64,000 bases of DNA from an uncultured Verrucomicrobiota bacterium. GTDB taxonomy: Bacteria > Verrucomicrobiota > Verrucomicrobiia > Opitutales > Opitutaceae. Position 1 is the stretch's first letter. The number at the start of each line of letters is the position of its first letter. A program made the translations under genes and the position numbers. Below, piece after piece: positions 39,142-48,242 of this stretch. The stretch lies in assembly GCA_903869675.1 (NCBI GenBank), contig CAIQAB010000032.1, forward strand, positions 36,258 through 100,257. The letters are read 5' to 3'. The notes under the pieces are model-generated. The model was not told the DNA's origin and made no database searches. It saw nothing but the letters and a program-made list of their open reading frames with translations.

Positions 39142-39152
39142 TAAGTTTTAAC

Positions 39153-40019
39153 ATGGTCTCCTTTGATCCCAATCGCCCCGATTTCACCCCCTACGGCTTC
39201 TCTTGCGTGCGCTGGACGCCCTCGCCGATGAAGCGCCCGGATCACCACGACGAAATCGAGGTAAACGTGCTGACTGAGGGCTGGGTAACCTACCTGCTCG
39301 GCGGCAAGAAGGTGCGCATCGAAGGCGGGCAGATGGGCGTTTTTTGGGCGGCGATCCCCCACCAGATTCTGGGCTTCTCCCCTGGAATCAATTACTTCGT
39401 GGCCACGATCCCCTTCGCCTGGTTTCTCCAATGCCAATTACCGGATGCATTTGTGCAGCGTCTGCTGCGGGGCGAGGTGGTCTGCCAAAAGCTCGGAGCC
39501 AGTCGTATCCGGCACGATCAGGAACTCTTTGCCCAATGGGAAGAGGATCTCGCCGAGCCCAGCGATGAGGTGAGCCGGGTGGTCATGCTGGAAATGGAAG
39601 CCCGCCTGCGACGCATGATCAGCGCCCTGCCGGTGGCCCGCGAAACCGCGCGGGCACGCCGTAGTCGCCCCGCCGGGCTGCATGGGAGCGCGCTGAGCAA
39701 GGTCGAGCAAATGGCCTGCCTGATCGCCCGCCGTTATACCGAGCAACTCACCGCCGCCGAAATCGGCCGCGAAATGGGGCTCCATCCCAACTATGCGATG
39801 GGGCTGTTCAAAAAAGCCTTCGGCACCACGCTTATCGAATACCTGACTCACCATCGGGTTTCCCACGCCCAACGTCTCCTCGCCACCACCGACGAGAAGA
39901 TCGTCGACGTGGCATTTGGCTCGGGGTTCAACTCAATCAGTCGTTTTAACGAAGCCTTCCGTCGTTCCTGCGGCTGCACCCCGCGAGCCTACCGGTTGCA
40001 ACACGCCGCCAAACCGTGA
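39153..40019 (+). CDS. AraC-family transcriptional regulator with cupin sensor domain
   Basis: 288 residues. The N-terminal ~120 residues form a cupin-like domain (HHDEIEVNVLTEGWVTYLLGG), and the C-terminal ~100 residues are the double helix-turn-helix: LTAAEIGREMGLHPNYAMGLFKKAFG and IVDVAFGSGFNSISRFNEAFRRSCG. The layout resembles MelR, which senses a sugar. It is transcribed away from the PEP-CTERM gene and the long glycan operon and is the only transcription factor in the window, so it may control either; this is inferred from position. Confidence 0.9.
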   Translation: MVSFDPNRPDFTPYGFSCVRWTPSPMKRPDHHDEIEVNVLTEGWVTYLLGGKKVRIEGGQMGVFWAAIPHQILGFSPGINYFVATIPFAWFLQCQLPDAFVQRLLRGEVVCQKLGASRIRHDQELFAQWEEDLAEPSDEVSRVVMLEMEARLRRMISALPVARETARARRSRPAGLHGSALSKVEQMACLIARRYTEQLTAAEIGREMGLHPNYAMGLFKKAFGTTLIEYLTHHRVSHAQRLLATTDEKIVDVAFGSGFNSISRFNEAFRRSCGCTPRAYRLQHAAKP

Positions 40020-40027
40020 GGCAGCAC

Positions 40028-40069
40028 GTGGTCGGGGCAATTATCCCCGGCTTGGCTTCAACTGACCAC
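40028..40069 (+). other. Stem-loop before ribBA-like gene
   Basis: GTGGTC...GACCAC outer arms enclose GGGG-CAATTAT-CCCC, spanning the short gap between the AraC gene and the TTG proposed as ribBA start. It may attenuate or end the upstream transcript. It does not match the FMN riboswitch core. Confidence 0.3.
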
Positions 40070-40074
40070 GGGAC

Positions 40075-41256
40075 TTGCCCCCGACGGCTACACGCTCAGA
40101 GTCTTCACCCTTAACCGCTTCCCACTTGTCCGACGCCACCGCTCCCTTTGATTCCATTGAAGACGCCATCGCGGCCATCGCCGCCGGCCAGCCCATCATC
40201 GTCTCCGACGATGAGGATCGTGAAAACGAGGGCGACCTGATCATGGCGGCCTCCAAGGCCACGCCCGAGACGATCAATCTGATGATACGCCATGGCAGCG
40301 GCATCGTCTGCGTCCCTATGCTCGGCGCGCAGCTCGACCGCCTCGGCCTCGGGCCCATGGTGGCGCGCAACCGCGAAGTGCAACGCACCGACTTCGCCGT
40401 CACGGTGGACGCCGCCGAAGGCATCAGCACGGGCGTGAGCGCCTACGACCGCACCGTGGCGATCAAGATCCTGGCCAATCCCGAGTCCCGCGCCGACCAA
40501 CTGGTGCAACCCGGCCACGTTTTCCCGCTCCGCGCCCGGGCCGGCGGCGTGCTGGAACGAGCGGGCCACACCGAGGCGGCGGTGGATCTGTGCCTGCTCG
40601 CCGGCCTAGAGCCGTGCGGCATCCTTTGCGAATTGGTCAACGACGACGGCACGATGCAGCGCCTGCCGCAGCTCCAGGAGTTTAAGCATCGCTTCGGTCT
40701 GAAGATGATCTCCATCGAGCAACTCATCGCCCATCGTCTACGGCAGGACAAACTGGTGGAGAAAATCACCGAGCGCCCACTCGCCACCGCGCACGGCACC
40801 TTTACCGTCCACGTCTTCCGTAGCCGTCTCGACAAGCGCCACCACCTGGCTCTCACCCTCGGGGAACCCGCCGCGCACGAGCCGGCTCTGGTGCGGGTTC
40901 ACAGCGCCAACGTGCTCACCGACGTATTCCACGGCGGCGAACAAGGCCCGACGCTCGGCGCCATCGAAGCCAGCCTGCGCGCCATCGCCGCCGACGGCTG
41001 CGGCGTGGTGCTCTACATGGAACCCTCCAACCCCGGAGAAACTCTGCTCCGACGTCTCGGCGCGGCCGCAGCCAAGCCAGCCAGCAACGCCGAGACCGGA
41101 CCAGCCATGGATCTGCGCGACTACGGGCTGGGGGCACAGATCCTCAGCGCACTCGGCCTCAAAAAAATCCGCCTGCTCACCCGCCAGCCCCGCAAAGTCG
41201 TGGGCCTAGAGGCCTACGGGATCGAACTGGTTGAGCAAATCGAGCTGAAGGGCTGA
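40075..41256 (+). CDS. ribBA: RibBA-like: 3,4-DHBP synthase with degenerate GTP cyclohydrolase II domain
   Basis: 393 residues; start uncertain (TTG at 40075, another TTG at the HLSD position; no ATG before the conserved core). The RibB domain is complete: DDEDRENEGDLIMAA (Mg/substrate acids), RHGSGIVCV, YDRTVAIKIL, PGHVFPLRARAGGVLERAGHTEAAVDL. It converts ribulose 5-phosphate to dihydroxybutanone phosphate for riboflavin. The RibA half keeps its fold (LRDYGLGAQILSALGLKKIRLLTRQP), but the zinc-cysteine motif reads VFHGGEQGPTL (~284-294) with no Cys, and the QEGRG-type loop is MEPSNPGETLL. GTP cyclohydrolase activity is unlikely. Confidence 0.88.
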   Translation: MPPTATRSESSPLTASHLSDATAPFDSIEDAIAAIAAGQPIIVSDDEDRENEGDLIMAASKATPETINLMIRHGSGIVCVPMLGAQLDRLGLGPMVARNREVQRTDFAVTVDAAEGISTGVSAYDRTVAIKILANPESRADQLVQPGHVFPLRARAGGVLERAGHTEAAVDLCLLAGLEPCGILCELVNDDGTMQRLPQLQEFKHRFGLKMISIEQLIAHRLRQDKLVEKITERPLATAHGTFTVHVFRSRLDKRHHLALTLGEPAAHEPALVRVHSANVLTDVFHGGEQGPTLGAIEASLRAIAADGCGVVLYMEPSNPGETLLRRLGAAAAKPASNAETGPAMDLRDYGLGAQILSALGLKKIRLLTRQPRKVVGLEAYGIELVEQIELKG

Positions 41257-41310
41257 GCGGACTGGAAGAAAATCGGGCAGCTCCCCCGGTTTCCCCCCGC
41301 TCCTAAACGC

Positions 41311-44300
41311 CTAGTCGGAGCGCAGCGACTCGATCTGGATACCGGACGTCACAGGTGGCGCCACCGTCACCGTGTAGTCACCCGCATTCATGCCGATACC
41401 CTCGATGCGGACCTCGGCGCTGACGTCCCCGATCGTGGGCCGGAAACGCAGGATGCGCAGGTCCATGACCGTGCCGTCGCCAGCATTCACGCGGAACTCG
41501 GCATCGGCGGCCGCGCCCGGATTGGTGTAGCGACAAATGAAATCATGACTCCCGCCCAATCCGAGCGCGATAGGCCAAGTTAAGCTCGCACCGCTGCGTT
41601 TCGCGAGCGCGACCGGATAAACTTGGCCCGTGGGCACCGCACCGCCGGGCGAGGAATCGAGCGAGGCGACAGGGCGAACCCGTGTGATCTTTTGGGGCAC
41701 CGGAGGACGCACCGTCGGATCAAGCGAGGCGATCGCCACGGCACTGATTACCGCCTGATAAGACGAAACCCTGGGGAAGCTGATAACAAGCCGCCCTGCA
41801 TACGCCTGCGCCGTGACGATCTTTTTTACTGCGGAACAGTAGCCCGCCTCGCGCCAGAGATCGATATCGCGTAGAGCGGTCTCGCCGTTCACCGCGACAT
41901 CAAACAAACGCCAGCCCGTAGCGTCTCCGCCGCCACGCCCATACCAAGGCTCGGCAAAATAAAGTTCGATCCGGTAGCTGCCAACCGGCACCGCGAATTC
42001 GAAACGCAGTTGCTCACGACCATAACGGAACGTTTGAAAAAGCGCCTGATCAGCAGTGCCGCGCACCGGTTCGTGAAGATCGCGCTGACTGCCAAAACGC
42101 GGCGGCAGCCCCCCGTAGCCGGCCGCCCAAGAATGCGTGCCCCAAGTGTCGCCGGGCGCTAGGTCGCGGTCGGCGAACCAAGTCTGGCCATGGGAATCGG
42201 TGTAGTCGGGACCGCCACAATTCACGCGATAGAGGTAATTCCAGCCCGGCTCACCCGCCGTGGTGACCGTGGCGGGGCCGTTGAGTCGCCCGCGCCCCGC
42301 AGCCTCGGGCAGGTGATTGAGCACGATGGCGTCGCGCGCGACCGAGCGACCCGCCACCCGACCCTCGGCGTAGAGCACATTGGTCGCGATCTCGACCTCG
42401 TCCCAGCGGAACGGAACGCCTGGGCCGCCATTTCGCTTCACCCCGAGGGAACGCACACCGGCATCGTTAAATAGTTCGACCTCGTCGCAGTTGGAATAGA
42501 CTTCGAGGCCGCTCTTCACACCCGGGGTTTCCCAGCGGTCGGGCCAGTTGTGCGACACGATATAAACCATCGGATCTTTCTTCGGGGCATAGCTGGCGCG
42601 ATAGAGGAAAAACGCATCGGTCGGCTCCCCCCAAAGCGTGAGCAGCCCCTTGTTATTGGCGGGGCCAAGACGATCGAGCGGATCCCATCCGTCGCTTCCC
42701 TGCTGGCCGCGCGAGCCGATGGCGCGTCCGGGATTCTCGTGGGTCGCGAAGAGCCAGTGAAAATGCCCCGGCACCTCAGAGCGCACCGACTCGGCGAGGC
42801 GGATTTTCTGGGCCATGATGGCATCGCTCCGCGACTCGCTGCGAATGCCGTCCATGCTGAACCCACCCTCGCTGTGCAAACCGAGGCTGCGCCATGCGCC
42901 GTATTCACCGACGAGACGCTGACGGCGAAGATCATCGGCGTAGGCCGCGGGATCGCCGCCGTAGGTGCCGGTCCAGTTCTGCGGCACATTCCAGTCGGTG
43001 CCTTTGCCGCTGTTGCAGGTGGTGACAAGGCGCTGCGAGGATGCCGTAGGGTCGAGTTCGCGGATGAGCGCGGCGCATTCCGCAGCGAAATCCGCCGGCA
43101 GCTTGCTCTCATTGGCGAGCCCCCAGAGGACGAGCGAGGGGCTGTTGCGCCGCTCGATCACCCACTCGCGCAACAAGGTTTTAAACGTCGCCCGAAATTC
43201 CGGTGTATCAAACCAGATTTGTGCGGCGAACTGCGGCCACCAGAGCAGGCCCTCGCGATCCCAGCAGCCTTGATAGCGAAGATTGTGAGGCTGGTGGGCG
43301 TCGCGGAAGGCATTGAAGCCCGCAGCCTGGATCTGGCGGACGCGGGCACGGATTTGTTCCTCCGCGAATGCATGGCTCGCACCCAGCTGGTGCTCGTATT
43401 CGCAAGTGCCGTTGATGAAAACCGGCGAGCCGTTGAGCAGAAACGGCGCGCTCGCCGGCGCGGCGAGATCGGGCCAGTGGATGGTGCGGACACCAAAGCT
43501 CGTTGTGACACGGTCCAACACTCGCTCACCTTCACGAATCGTAGTCTCTAGGGTGTAGAGCGAAGGCGAGGTCAGCGACCAGAGAGACACCTTGGGCAAA
43601 ACGACCGCACAACCGGCGGTCGAAGTGCCGGCGGCAATATAACCCTCGGTATGCAACGTCGCGACCTCGCGGCCGGCCGGATCTAAAAATCGCGAATCCA
43701 GAGCGAGCGGCCGACCTGCACCATGGTTGACCAGTTCAGCGGTGAAATGCACTGTCGCCTGCGTTGCGTTGGCGTCGGCGTCATTCCAGACGTGAAGCCC
43801 AAACGGCGCCACCCGCACTTGCTCCGTGGTGACCAACGTCACCGGGCGAAATATCCCCATCGGCTGGCTGCCCTCCGAAAACCCCGGCGCCGTCGAACAA
43901 CCGCCGCACACCCAGGGCAGATCGGTGATGCCCGCCGGATGATCGGCCCGCACCGCGAGCAGGTTGGCCTCGCCGGCTTTTACGAGGTCGGTGACGTCGA
44001 GGGTGAAGGTGGTGCGTCCGCCCGCATGCGTTCCGGCCGGGTGGCCGTTGACCCAGACGGTCGCGTAGGAACCAACGCCTTCGAAATAGAGATAAACGCG
44101 ACGTCCGCGCTCGGCGGCGTCCACCGTGAACTCGCGCCGATACCATGCAGTGCCGTGGCGGTTGCCATGGACAAGGCGGCGCAGGCCGGCGTAGTCATCC
44201 CAATTGTGAGGCACGTCCACGCGCGACCAGGAGGCCGTATCGAACGCGGGTTGCGCAAAGGCATCGCTCTTCGCCGGATCGTAATCACCGGCCACCGTGA

Positions 44301-44409
44301 GCCAGCCACCGTTGAGGCTCGTCTCGCGACGAGGGTTCTCCGACGCGAGCGCCGCGGTAACACAGGCCGCCATAAACCAGAAGAGGCCAAGAAAACGGCG
44401 GAGTTTCAC
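41311..44409 (-). CDS. GH2 beta-galactosidase/glucuronidase-like enzyme with malectin domain, exported
   Basis: 1032 residues from a GTG at 44409 that overlaps the upstream GH2 stop (GTGA), giving a signal peptide (FLGLFWFMAACVTAALASE). GH2 layout: jelly-roll (VPHNWDDYAGLRR, GTAWYRREFTV, WVNGHPAGTHAGG), Ig-like domain, TIM barrel with the acid/base Glu in SLVLWGLANESKLP. About residues 730-890 form a malectin-like carbohydrate-binding domain (NCGGPDYTDSHGQTWFADRD...YRIELYFAEPWYG), followed by a C-terminal beta-domain. The galactose/glucuronic/arabinopyranose specificity cannot be assigned. Translationally coupled to the preceding GH2. Confidence 0.85.
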   Translation of the reverse strand: MKLRRFLGLFWFMAACVTAALASENPRRETSLNGGWLTVAGDYDPAKSDAFAQPAFDTASWSRVDVPHNWDDYAGLRRLVHGNRHGTAWYRREFTVDAAERGRRVYLYFEGVGSYATVWVNGHPAGTHAGGRTTFTLDVTDLVKAGEANLLAVRADHPAGITDLPWVCGGCSTAPGFSEGSQPMGIFRPVTLVTTEQVRVAPFGLHVWNDADANATQATVHFTAELVNHGAGRPLALDSRFLDPAGREVATLHTEGYIAAGTSTAGCAVVLPKVSLWSLTSPSLYTLETTIREGERVLDRVTTSFGVRTIHWPDLAAPASAPFLLNGSPVFINGTCEYEHQLGASHAFAEEQIRARVRQIQAAGFNAFRDAHQPHNLRYQGCWDREGLLWWPQFAAQIWFDTPEFRATFKTLLREWVIERRNSPSLVLWGLANESKLPADFAAECAALIRELDPTASSQRLVTTCNSGKGTDWNVPQNWTGTYGGDPAAYADDLRRQRLVGEYGAWRSLGLHSEGGFSMDGIRSESRSDAIMAQKIRLAESVRSEVPGHFHWLFATHENPGRAIGSRGQQGSDGWDPLDRLGPANNKGLLTLWGEPTDAFFLYRASYAPKKDPMVYIVSHNWPDRWETPGVKSGLEVYSNCDEVELFNDAGVRSLGVKRNGGPGVPFRWDEVEIATNVLYAEGRVAGRSVARDAIVLNHLPEAAGRGRLNGPATVTTAGEPGWNYLYRVNCGGPDYTDSHGQTWFADRDLAPGDTWGTHSWAAGYGGLPPRFGSQRDLHEPVRGTADQALFQTFRYGREQLRFEFAVPVGSYRIELYFAEPWYGRGGGDATGWRLFDVAVNGETALRDIDLWREAGYCSAVKKIVTAQAYAGRLVISFPRVSSYQAVISAVAIASLDPTVRPPVPQKITRVRPVASLDSSPGGAVPTGQVYPVALAKRSGASLTWPIALGLGGSHDFICRYTNPGAAADAEFRVNAGDGTVMDLRILRFRPTIGDVSAEVRIEGIGMNAGDYTVTVAPPVTSGIQIESLRSD

Positions 44410-47231
44410 GGCAGATCGAGCAGGCGGATGACGAGCGAGCCTTTTACCGGACCGGTGATATTCTGCGGCTGACCCTGAGGACCGAGCGCGGCGGGCAGGG
44501 ACATCTTGGTGCCGATACCTGGAATCACCTGATACACGCCGAGGCCAAGGCGAGGCAGCGCGAGCACGGGGTTGTTCTTGCCGTCGCGCGGCGAATAAAC
44601 GCCGGCGTAGGGCTGGCCGCCGTCGTTGATGAAGGCGAAGCGCCCTTCGGTGGTCGAGAAGGCCATCCACTCCCAGCCGGAGAACCAGCCTTTGAACTCG
44701 GGATAAGCCCAGCTGATGCCGGGGATCGGGTCATTGTAATCGTTTTCCCAACGGGCGAGCTGCACACCGCGCAGGCGATTGGCCCAGACCCGGTAAGGAC
44801 CGCCGCCGAGCCACTCCTTCGATTTCATCTTTTCCTCCGGGTAATCGAAATCGACGCCGAGGATGTCCACCAAACCGGGGCCGTTGAACTCATAATCGAG
44901 CTTCACATCGCCGTCGGGCGTCACCGTCCAGCGAACCTGCCGGAAGGCGCCATCGTAGCTCGCGGTGGCAACGACCGCGTCGCCCTCGCAGCGGGTGTCG
45001 AGCGACAGAAGTTTTCCGGGTGGCATCACGATCGGGACCATGCTGCGCGCCACACGCCGGTAGGCGGTCAACCGCGGCCCCTTCGATAGAGAGATGGCGC
45101 GACCGTCACGCTCCAGCCCGGCAAGCAGTCCGGTGGCTTTGCTGATACGGGCGGTGTTGCGTCCGGAGGTGAGGACGACCTCGCCGCCCTCATCGGTGAG
45201 TGCAACTGCCTCGGTGAGCGCAACCGCGTTCCCGATCGCCGCCGCGCCGTGTTTCCAACGCCAGCTCCAGGTCCAAATCTCACGTTGCCGCGAATCGAGC
45301 GCCGCGAGGTAAAGCACGTCCGACTCGCGCCAATCGGCAGGAAGCGGAATCTTCAACTCGCCGTCCGTGCGCGGCGCGAGGTCGGGCCCTTGAAACCGCC
45401 CATGCGCCAGCAGCGTGCGGTGGTGGAGCAGCGCGCCGGGCGGCGCAAATTGCATTAAGCGCCACTCGAAGGTGACGACCGCGAGACTGACGTGATCGTA
45501 ACGGTTGCGCACCGGCAGCGTGCCGGTGAAGTCGTCCGCCAGCTGACGCAAGGGCACCTGCACCGGCGACCAGATGTCGCGCACGGCGTTGAAGCTGCCT
45601 TCCTTTTCGCCGTGGGGGCCGACGAGACCGTCCGGCGCCAGGTCACGACGCGCATCGAGGCGGCCGCCCTCGTCTGTGCGCGCCACCGCTTCGTCGGCCA
45701 ACCCCCACAGGAAACCACCGGCGGCGTGTGGCTTCTCGCCCATCAGAGCCCAGTAATCTTCGAGGCCGGCACCCATGCCGCCATCGAACAAGCCGTGGAG
45801 AAACTCCGTCGGCATAAAAATATCGGGGCCTTCGACATACTTCAGCGTGTCGGCGTATTCCCGGTAGTGGTAAGTGTTCATGTTGCGGAATGACAGCGCC
45901 CACGGATGCAGGACGGGGCGCGCCTGCGGATCGTGTTTGGCAAACTCGTCGTCGTTCTCGGCGTTCTCGCCACCTTCGTTGCCGTTGTCCCAAAACAGAA
46001 TGCTCGGGTGGTTCACGTCGCGCGCGATCATCTGCCCGATCAGACGCCTTCCGGTCGGGGTATCGTAACAGCCCTGCCAGCCGGCGAGCTCGTCGAGCAC
46101 GTAGAGTCCGGCCTCGTCGCAAAGATCAAGAAACTCGGCGTCGGGCGGATAGTGCGACATGCGCACTGCGTTCATGTTAGCCTCCTTCAGCAGGCGGATG
46201 TCCTCGCGGTTGGCCGCGAGCGAAAGCGTGCGGCCGGTCTCGGGTCGGAAGCTGTGGCGGCAGATGCCCTTCAGCGTGATCTTGCGGCCGTTCACATAAA
46301 GACCGTCGCCCTTTCGCAGCTCGAAAGTGCGAAAGCCGAAGCGCTGCGTCAGCGTGTGCGTCACCGCTCCGCCCGCGCCCGCCCGCAGGGTAAACTCGGC
46401 GAGATAAAGATTCGGCGTCTCAGCACTCCAGGTGGCGGGCGCCTGCACTTGCAAACGCAAGGTCACGGGCTCCGTGGCGCGCTGGCCAACCGGTGCGCCG
46501 GCCAGAATTACGGGCGGCCCGACCGGTTCGCCGACGAGCGTCTTGATCTGCACGCCTACCTCGGAGTCGGCGGGCAAGGCGCCGCCGAGGAAAACATCCG
46601 CCCGAAACGCGCCGTCCGCCCGCGCATCAATCGCCACCCGGTCAATGAACCGCGCCGGCAGCGCCTCGAGGCGCACTGGGCGAAATATACCGCCAAAGTT
46701 CCAATAATCCCCGATGCGCTCGGCGGTGTTCACACTGGCGTTGGCGGAACGCTTACTGACGGTGACTTCGAGTAGATTCGAGGCGTCGAAGCGCAGACGC
46801 TCCGTAATGTCATAGTTAAACCGGTAAAATCCCCCCTGATGAATCGGGCCGACTGACTGGCCGTTAAGTTTTACCTCGGCGTCGGTAAGCACACCGTCGA
46901 AAACTAGCCTTACCACCCGCCCGCGCCACTCCGCCGGCACCGTGAACTCACGACGATAAAGCCCCTGCTCGGACGGCGCGGGAGGCATCAGCGGCATGCG
47001 TTTGCTGGGCCGGAGTTCAACGCCGTAGTCGTAGGCCCCGAAGCCTTGCGGCTCCCAGCAGGACGGCACAGGGATTTTAGTCCAAACTCCGCTGTTGCGA
47101 CCGGCGGTGCAGCAAAAATCCCAAAGCTGGGCATCGTCGCTGCCGCGTCCGGACAGATAGCGTTCGTCGGTGGAGTTGCCAAAAAGCGACACCACGTTCG
47201 CCAAAAAAAACAAGATGAGAAATCTTAGCAT
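44406..47231 (-). CDS. GH2 beta-galactosidase-like enzyme, exported
   Basis: 941 residues from the ATG at 47231 (signal peptide MLRFLILFFLANVVSLFG). Domains: N-terminal jelly-roll (VPSCWEPQGFGAYDYG, GLYRREFTVPAEWRGRVV), Ig-like, TIM barrel with HPSILFWDNGNEGGEN (acid/base Glu after Asn) and the nucleophile region FMPTEFLHGLFDGG, then a C-terminal beta-galactosidase small-chain-like region (LDYEFNGPGLVDILGVDFDYP, WLGGGPYRVWANRL). The WDNGNEGG acid/base block is a variant of the usual W-x-x-x-NE. First gene of a two-gene unit with the malectin-GH2. Confidence 0.86.
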   Translation of the reverse strand: MLRFLILFFLANVVSLFGNSTDERYLSGRGSDDAQLWDFCCTAGRNSGVWTKIPVPSCWEPQGFGAYDYGVELRPSKRMPLMPPAPSEQGLYRREFTVPAEWRGRVVRLVFDGVLTDAEVKLNGQSVGPIHQGGFYRFNYDITERLRFDASNLLEVTVSKRSANASVNTAERIGDYWNFGGIFRPVRLEALPARFIDRVAIDARADGAFRADVFLGGALPADSEVGVQIKTLVGEPVGPPVILAGAPVGQRATEPVTLRLQVQAPATWSAETPNLYLAEFTLRAGAGGAVTHTLTQRFGFRTFELRKGDGLYVNGRKITLKGICRHSFRPETGRTLSLAANREDIRLLKEANMNAVRMSHYPPDAEFLDLCDEAGLYVLDELAGWQGCYDTPTGRRLIGQMIARDVNHPSILFWDNGNEGGENAENDDEFAKHDPQARPVLHPWALSFRNMNTYHYREYADTLKYVEGPDIFMPTEFLHGLFDGGMGAGLEDYWALMGEKPHAAGGFLWGLADEAVARTDEGGRLDARRDLAPDGLVGPHGEKEGSFNAVRDIWSPVQVPLRQLADDFTGTLPVRNRYDHVSLAVVTFEWRLMQFAPPGALLHHRTLLAHGRFQGPDLAPRTDGELKIPLPADWRESDVLYLAALDSRQREIWTWSWRWKHGAAAIGNAVALTEAVALTDEGGEVVLTSGRNTARISKATGLLAGLERDGRAISLSKGPRLTAYRRVARSMVPIVMPPGKLLSLDTRCEGDAVVATASYDGAFRQVRWTVTPDGDVKLDYEFNGPGLVDILGVDFDYPEEKMKSKEWLGGGPYRVWANRLRGVQLARWENDYNDPIPGISWAYPEFKGWFSGWEWMAFSTTEGRFAFINDGGQPYAGVYSPRDGKNNPVLALPRLGLGVYQVIPGIGTKMSLPAALGPQGQPQNITGPVKGSLVIRLLDLP

Positions 47232-47328
47232 AGGACAGAAGGGTAAAAGAAAGTTTAGTCGTAAGGGACCGAGGCTGAGTCGCAGCGGGTGGTGAGTAGG
47301 ATTTAACGGCGCACATGCCGCCGGAGCC

Positions 47329-48195
47329 CTAACCAGCCGCACCACGCTGACGCACCGCCTCGAAGAGCGTGATGATCGTGGCCATAGCGACGTTGAGCGA
47401 ATCCGCCTGCCCGGCCATCGGTATGCGCACGCACTCATCTGCCTCACGCAGCCAAAAATCACTCAATCCATACTGCTCGCTGCCCATTACAATAGCCAGC
47501 GGCCCACGCAAATCGGCAACGGTGTGAAGTTTCGTCGCGGACGGCGTCGTCGCCACCGCCCGGATGTTGCGAGCGCGCAACCAGGCCCGCACCTCGTCGC
47601 TCCCGGCCACGATCACCGGCACCGAGAACAGCACGCCCGTCGAAGCGCGCACGACGTTGGGGTTAAAAAGGTCCGTCACCGGATCGCAGACGATCAATGC
47701 ATCCACGCCAGCTGCATCCGCACTACGCAAGATGGTGCCGAGATTACCCGGCTTTTCAATCGCCTCCACCACCAAAAGAAAGGAGGCAGACGGAGAAACT
47801 TTGTTTTTTCTCGCGAGCAAAGCGTCCAAGTCCGCCAGAGTCCGTCGCCACTGGGGCGCCACTGCAAGCAAGCCATCCGGTCGCTCCCGGTAGGCGACCT
47901 TCGCAAACGCATCCCGGTTCAACTGAAACACCTTCGCGCCTGCGGCCTGCGCCTCGGCGATGAGCACGGGCTCGTTGCCTTGATCTCCGGGATACCACTC
48001 CGGGCAGATGTAGAGCTCGGTCAGCGTGACGCCTTTTTCCAGCGCCCGGCGGATCTGGCGGTAACCCTCGACCAAAAAGACCCCCGCCTCGTCACGCGGA
48101 CGACGGTCGCGCAGCTTTACTAGCTGCTTTACGCGGGGGTTTTGGAGACTGGTGATGTGTTCGACGGCGTTGACCACGGCACCGACAAAACACAC
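47329..48195 (-). CDS. TrmH/SpoU-family RNA 2'-O-methyltransferase
   Basis: 288 residues. N-terminal substrate-binding domain (ITSLQNPRVKQLVKLRDRRPRDEAGVFLVEG) and SPOUT knot domain with the three SpoU motifs: EAIEKPGNLGTILRSADAAG, GPLAIVMGSEQYGLS and IPMAGQADSLNVAMA. It methylates a ribose in rRNA or tRNA; the target is not predictable. The start is a GTG at 48195 or a second GTG a few codons on. Divergent from the rRNA methyltransferase at 48243. Confidence 0.88.
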   Translation of the reverse strand: MCFVGAVVNAVEHITSLQNPRVKQLVKLRDRRPRDEAGVFLVEGYRQIRRALEKGVTLTELYICPEWYPGDQGNEPVLIAEAQAAGAKVFQLNRDAFAKVAYRERPDGLLAVAPQWRRTLADLDALLARKNKVSPSASFLLVVEAIEKPGNLGTILRSADAAGVDALIVCDPVTDLFNPNVVRASTGVLFSVPVIVAGSDEVRAWLRARNIRAVATTPSATKLHTVADLRGPLAIVMGSEQYGLSDFWLREADECVRIPMAGQADSLNVAMATIITLFEAVRQRGAAG

Positions 48196-48242
48196 CGAAG
48201 CGGCGCGAAAGACAAAATCCTTTTACTCTCCGTTCGGTTCGC

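Noticed and set aside
40020..40074. FMN riboswitch before the ribBA-like gene
   Set aside because: The conserved RFN core is absent and the space is too short; only a simple stem-loop is seen.
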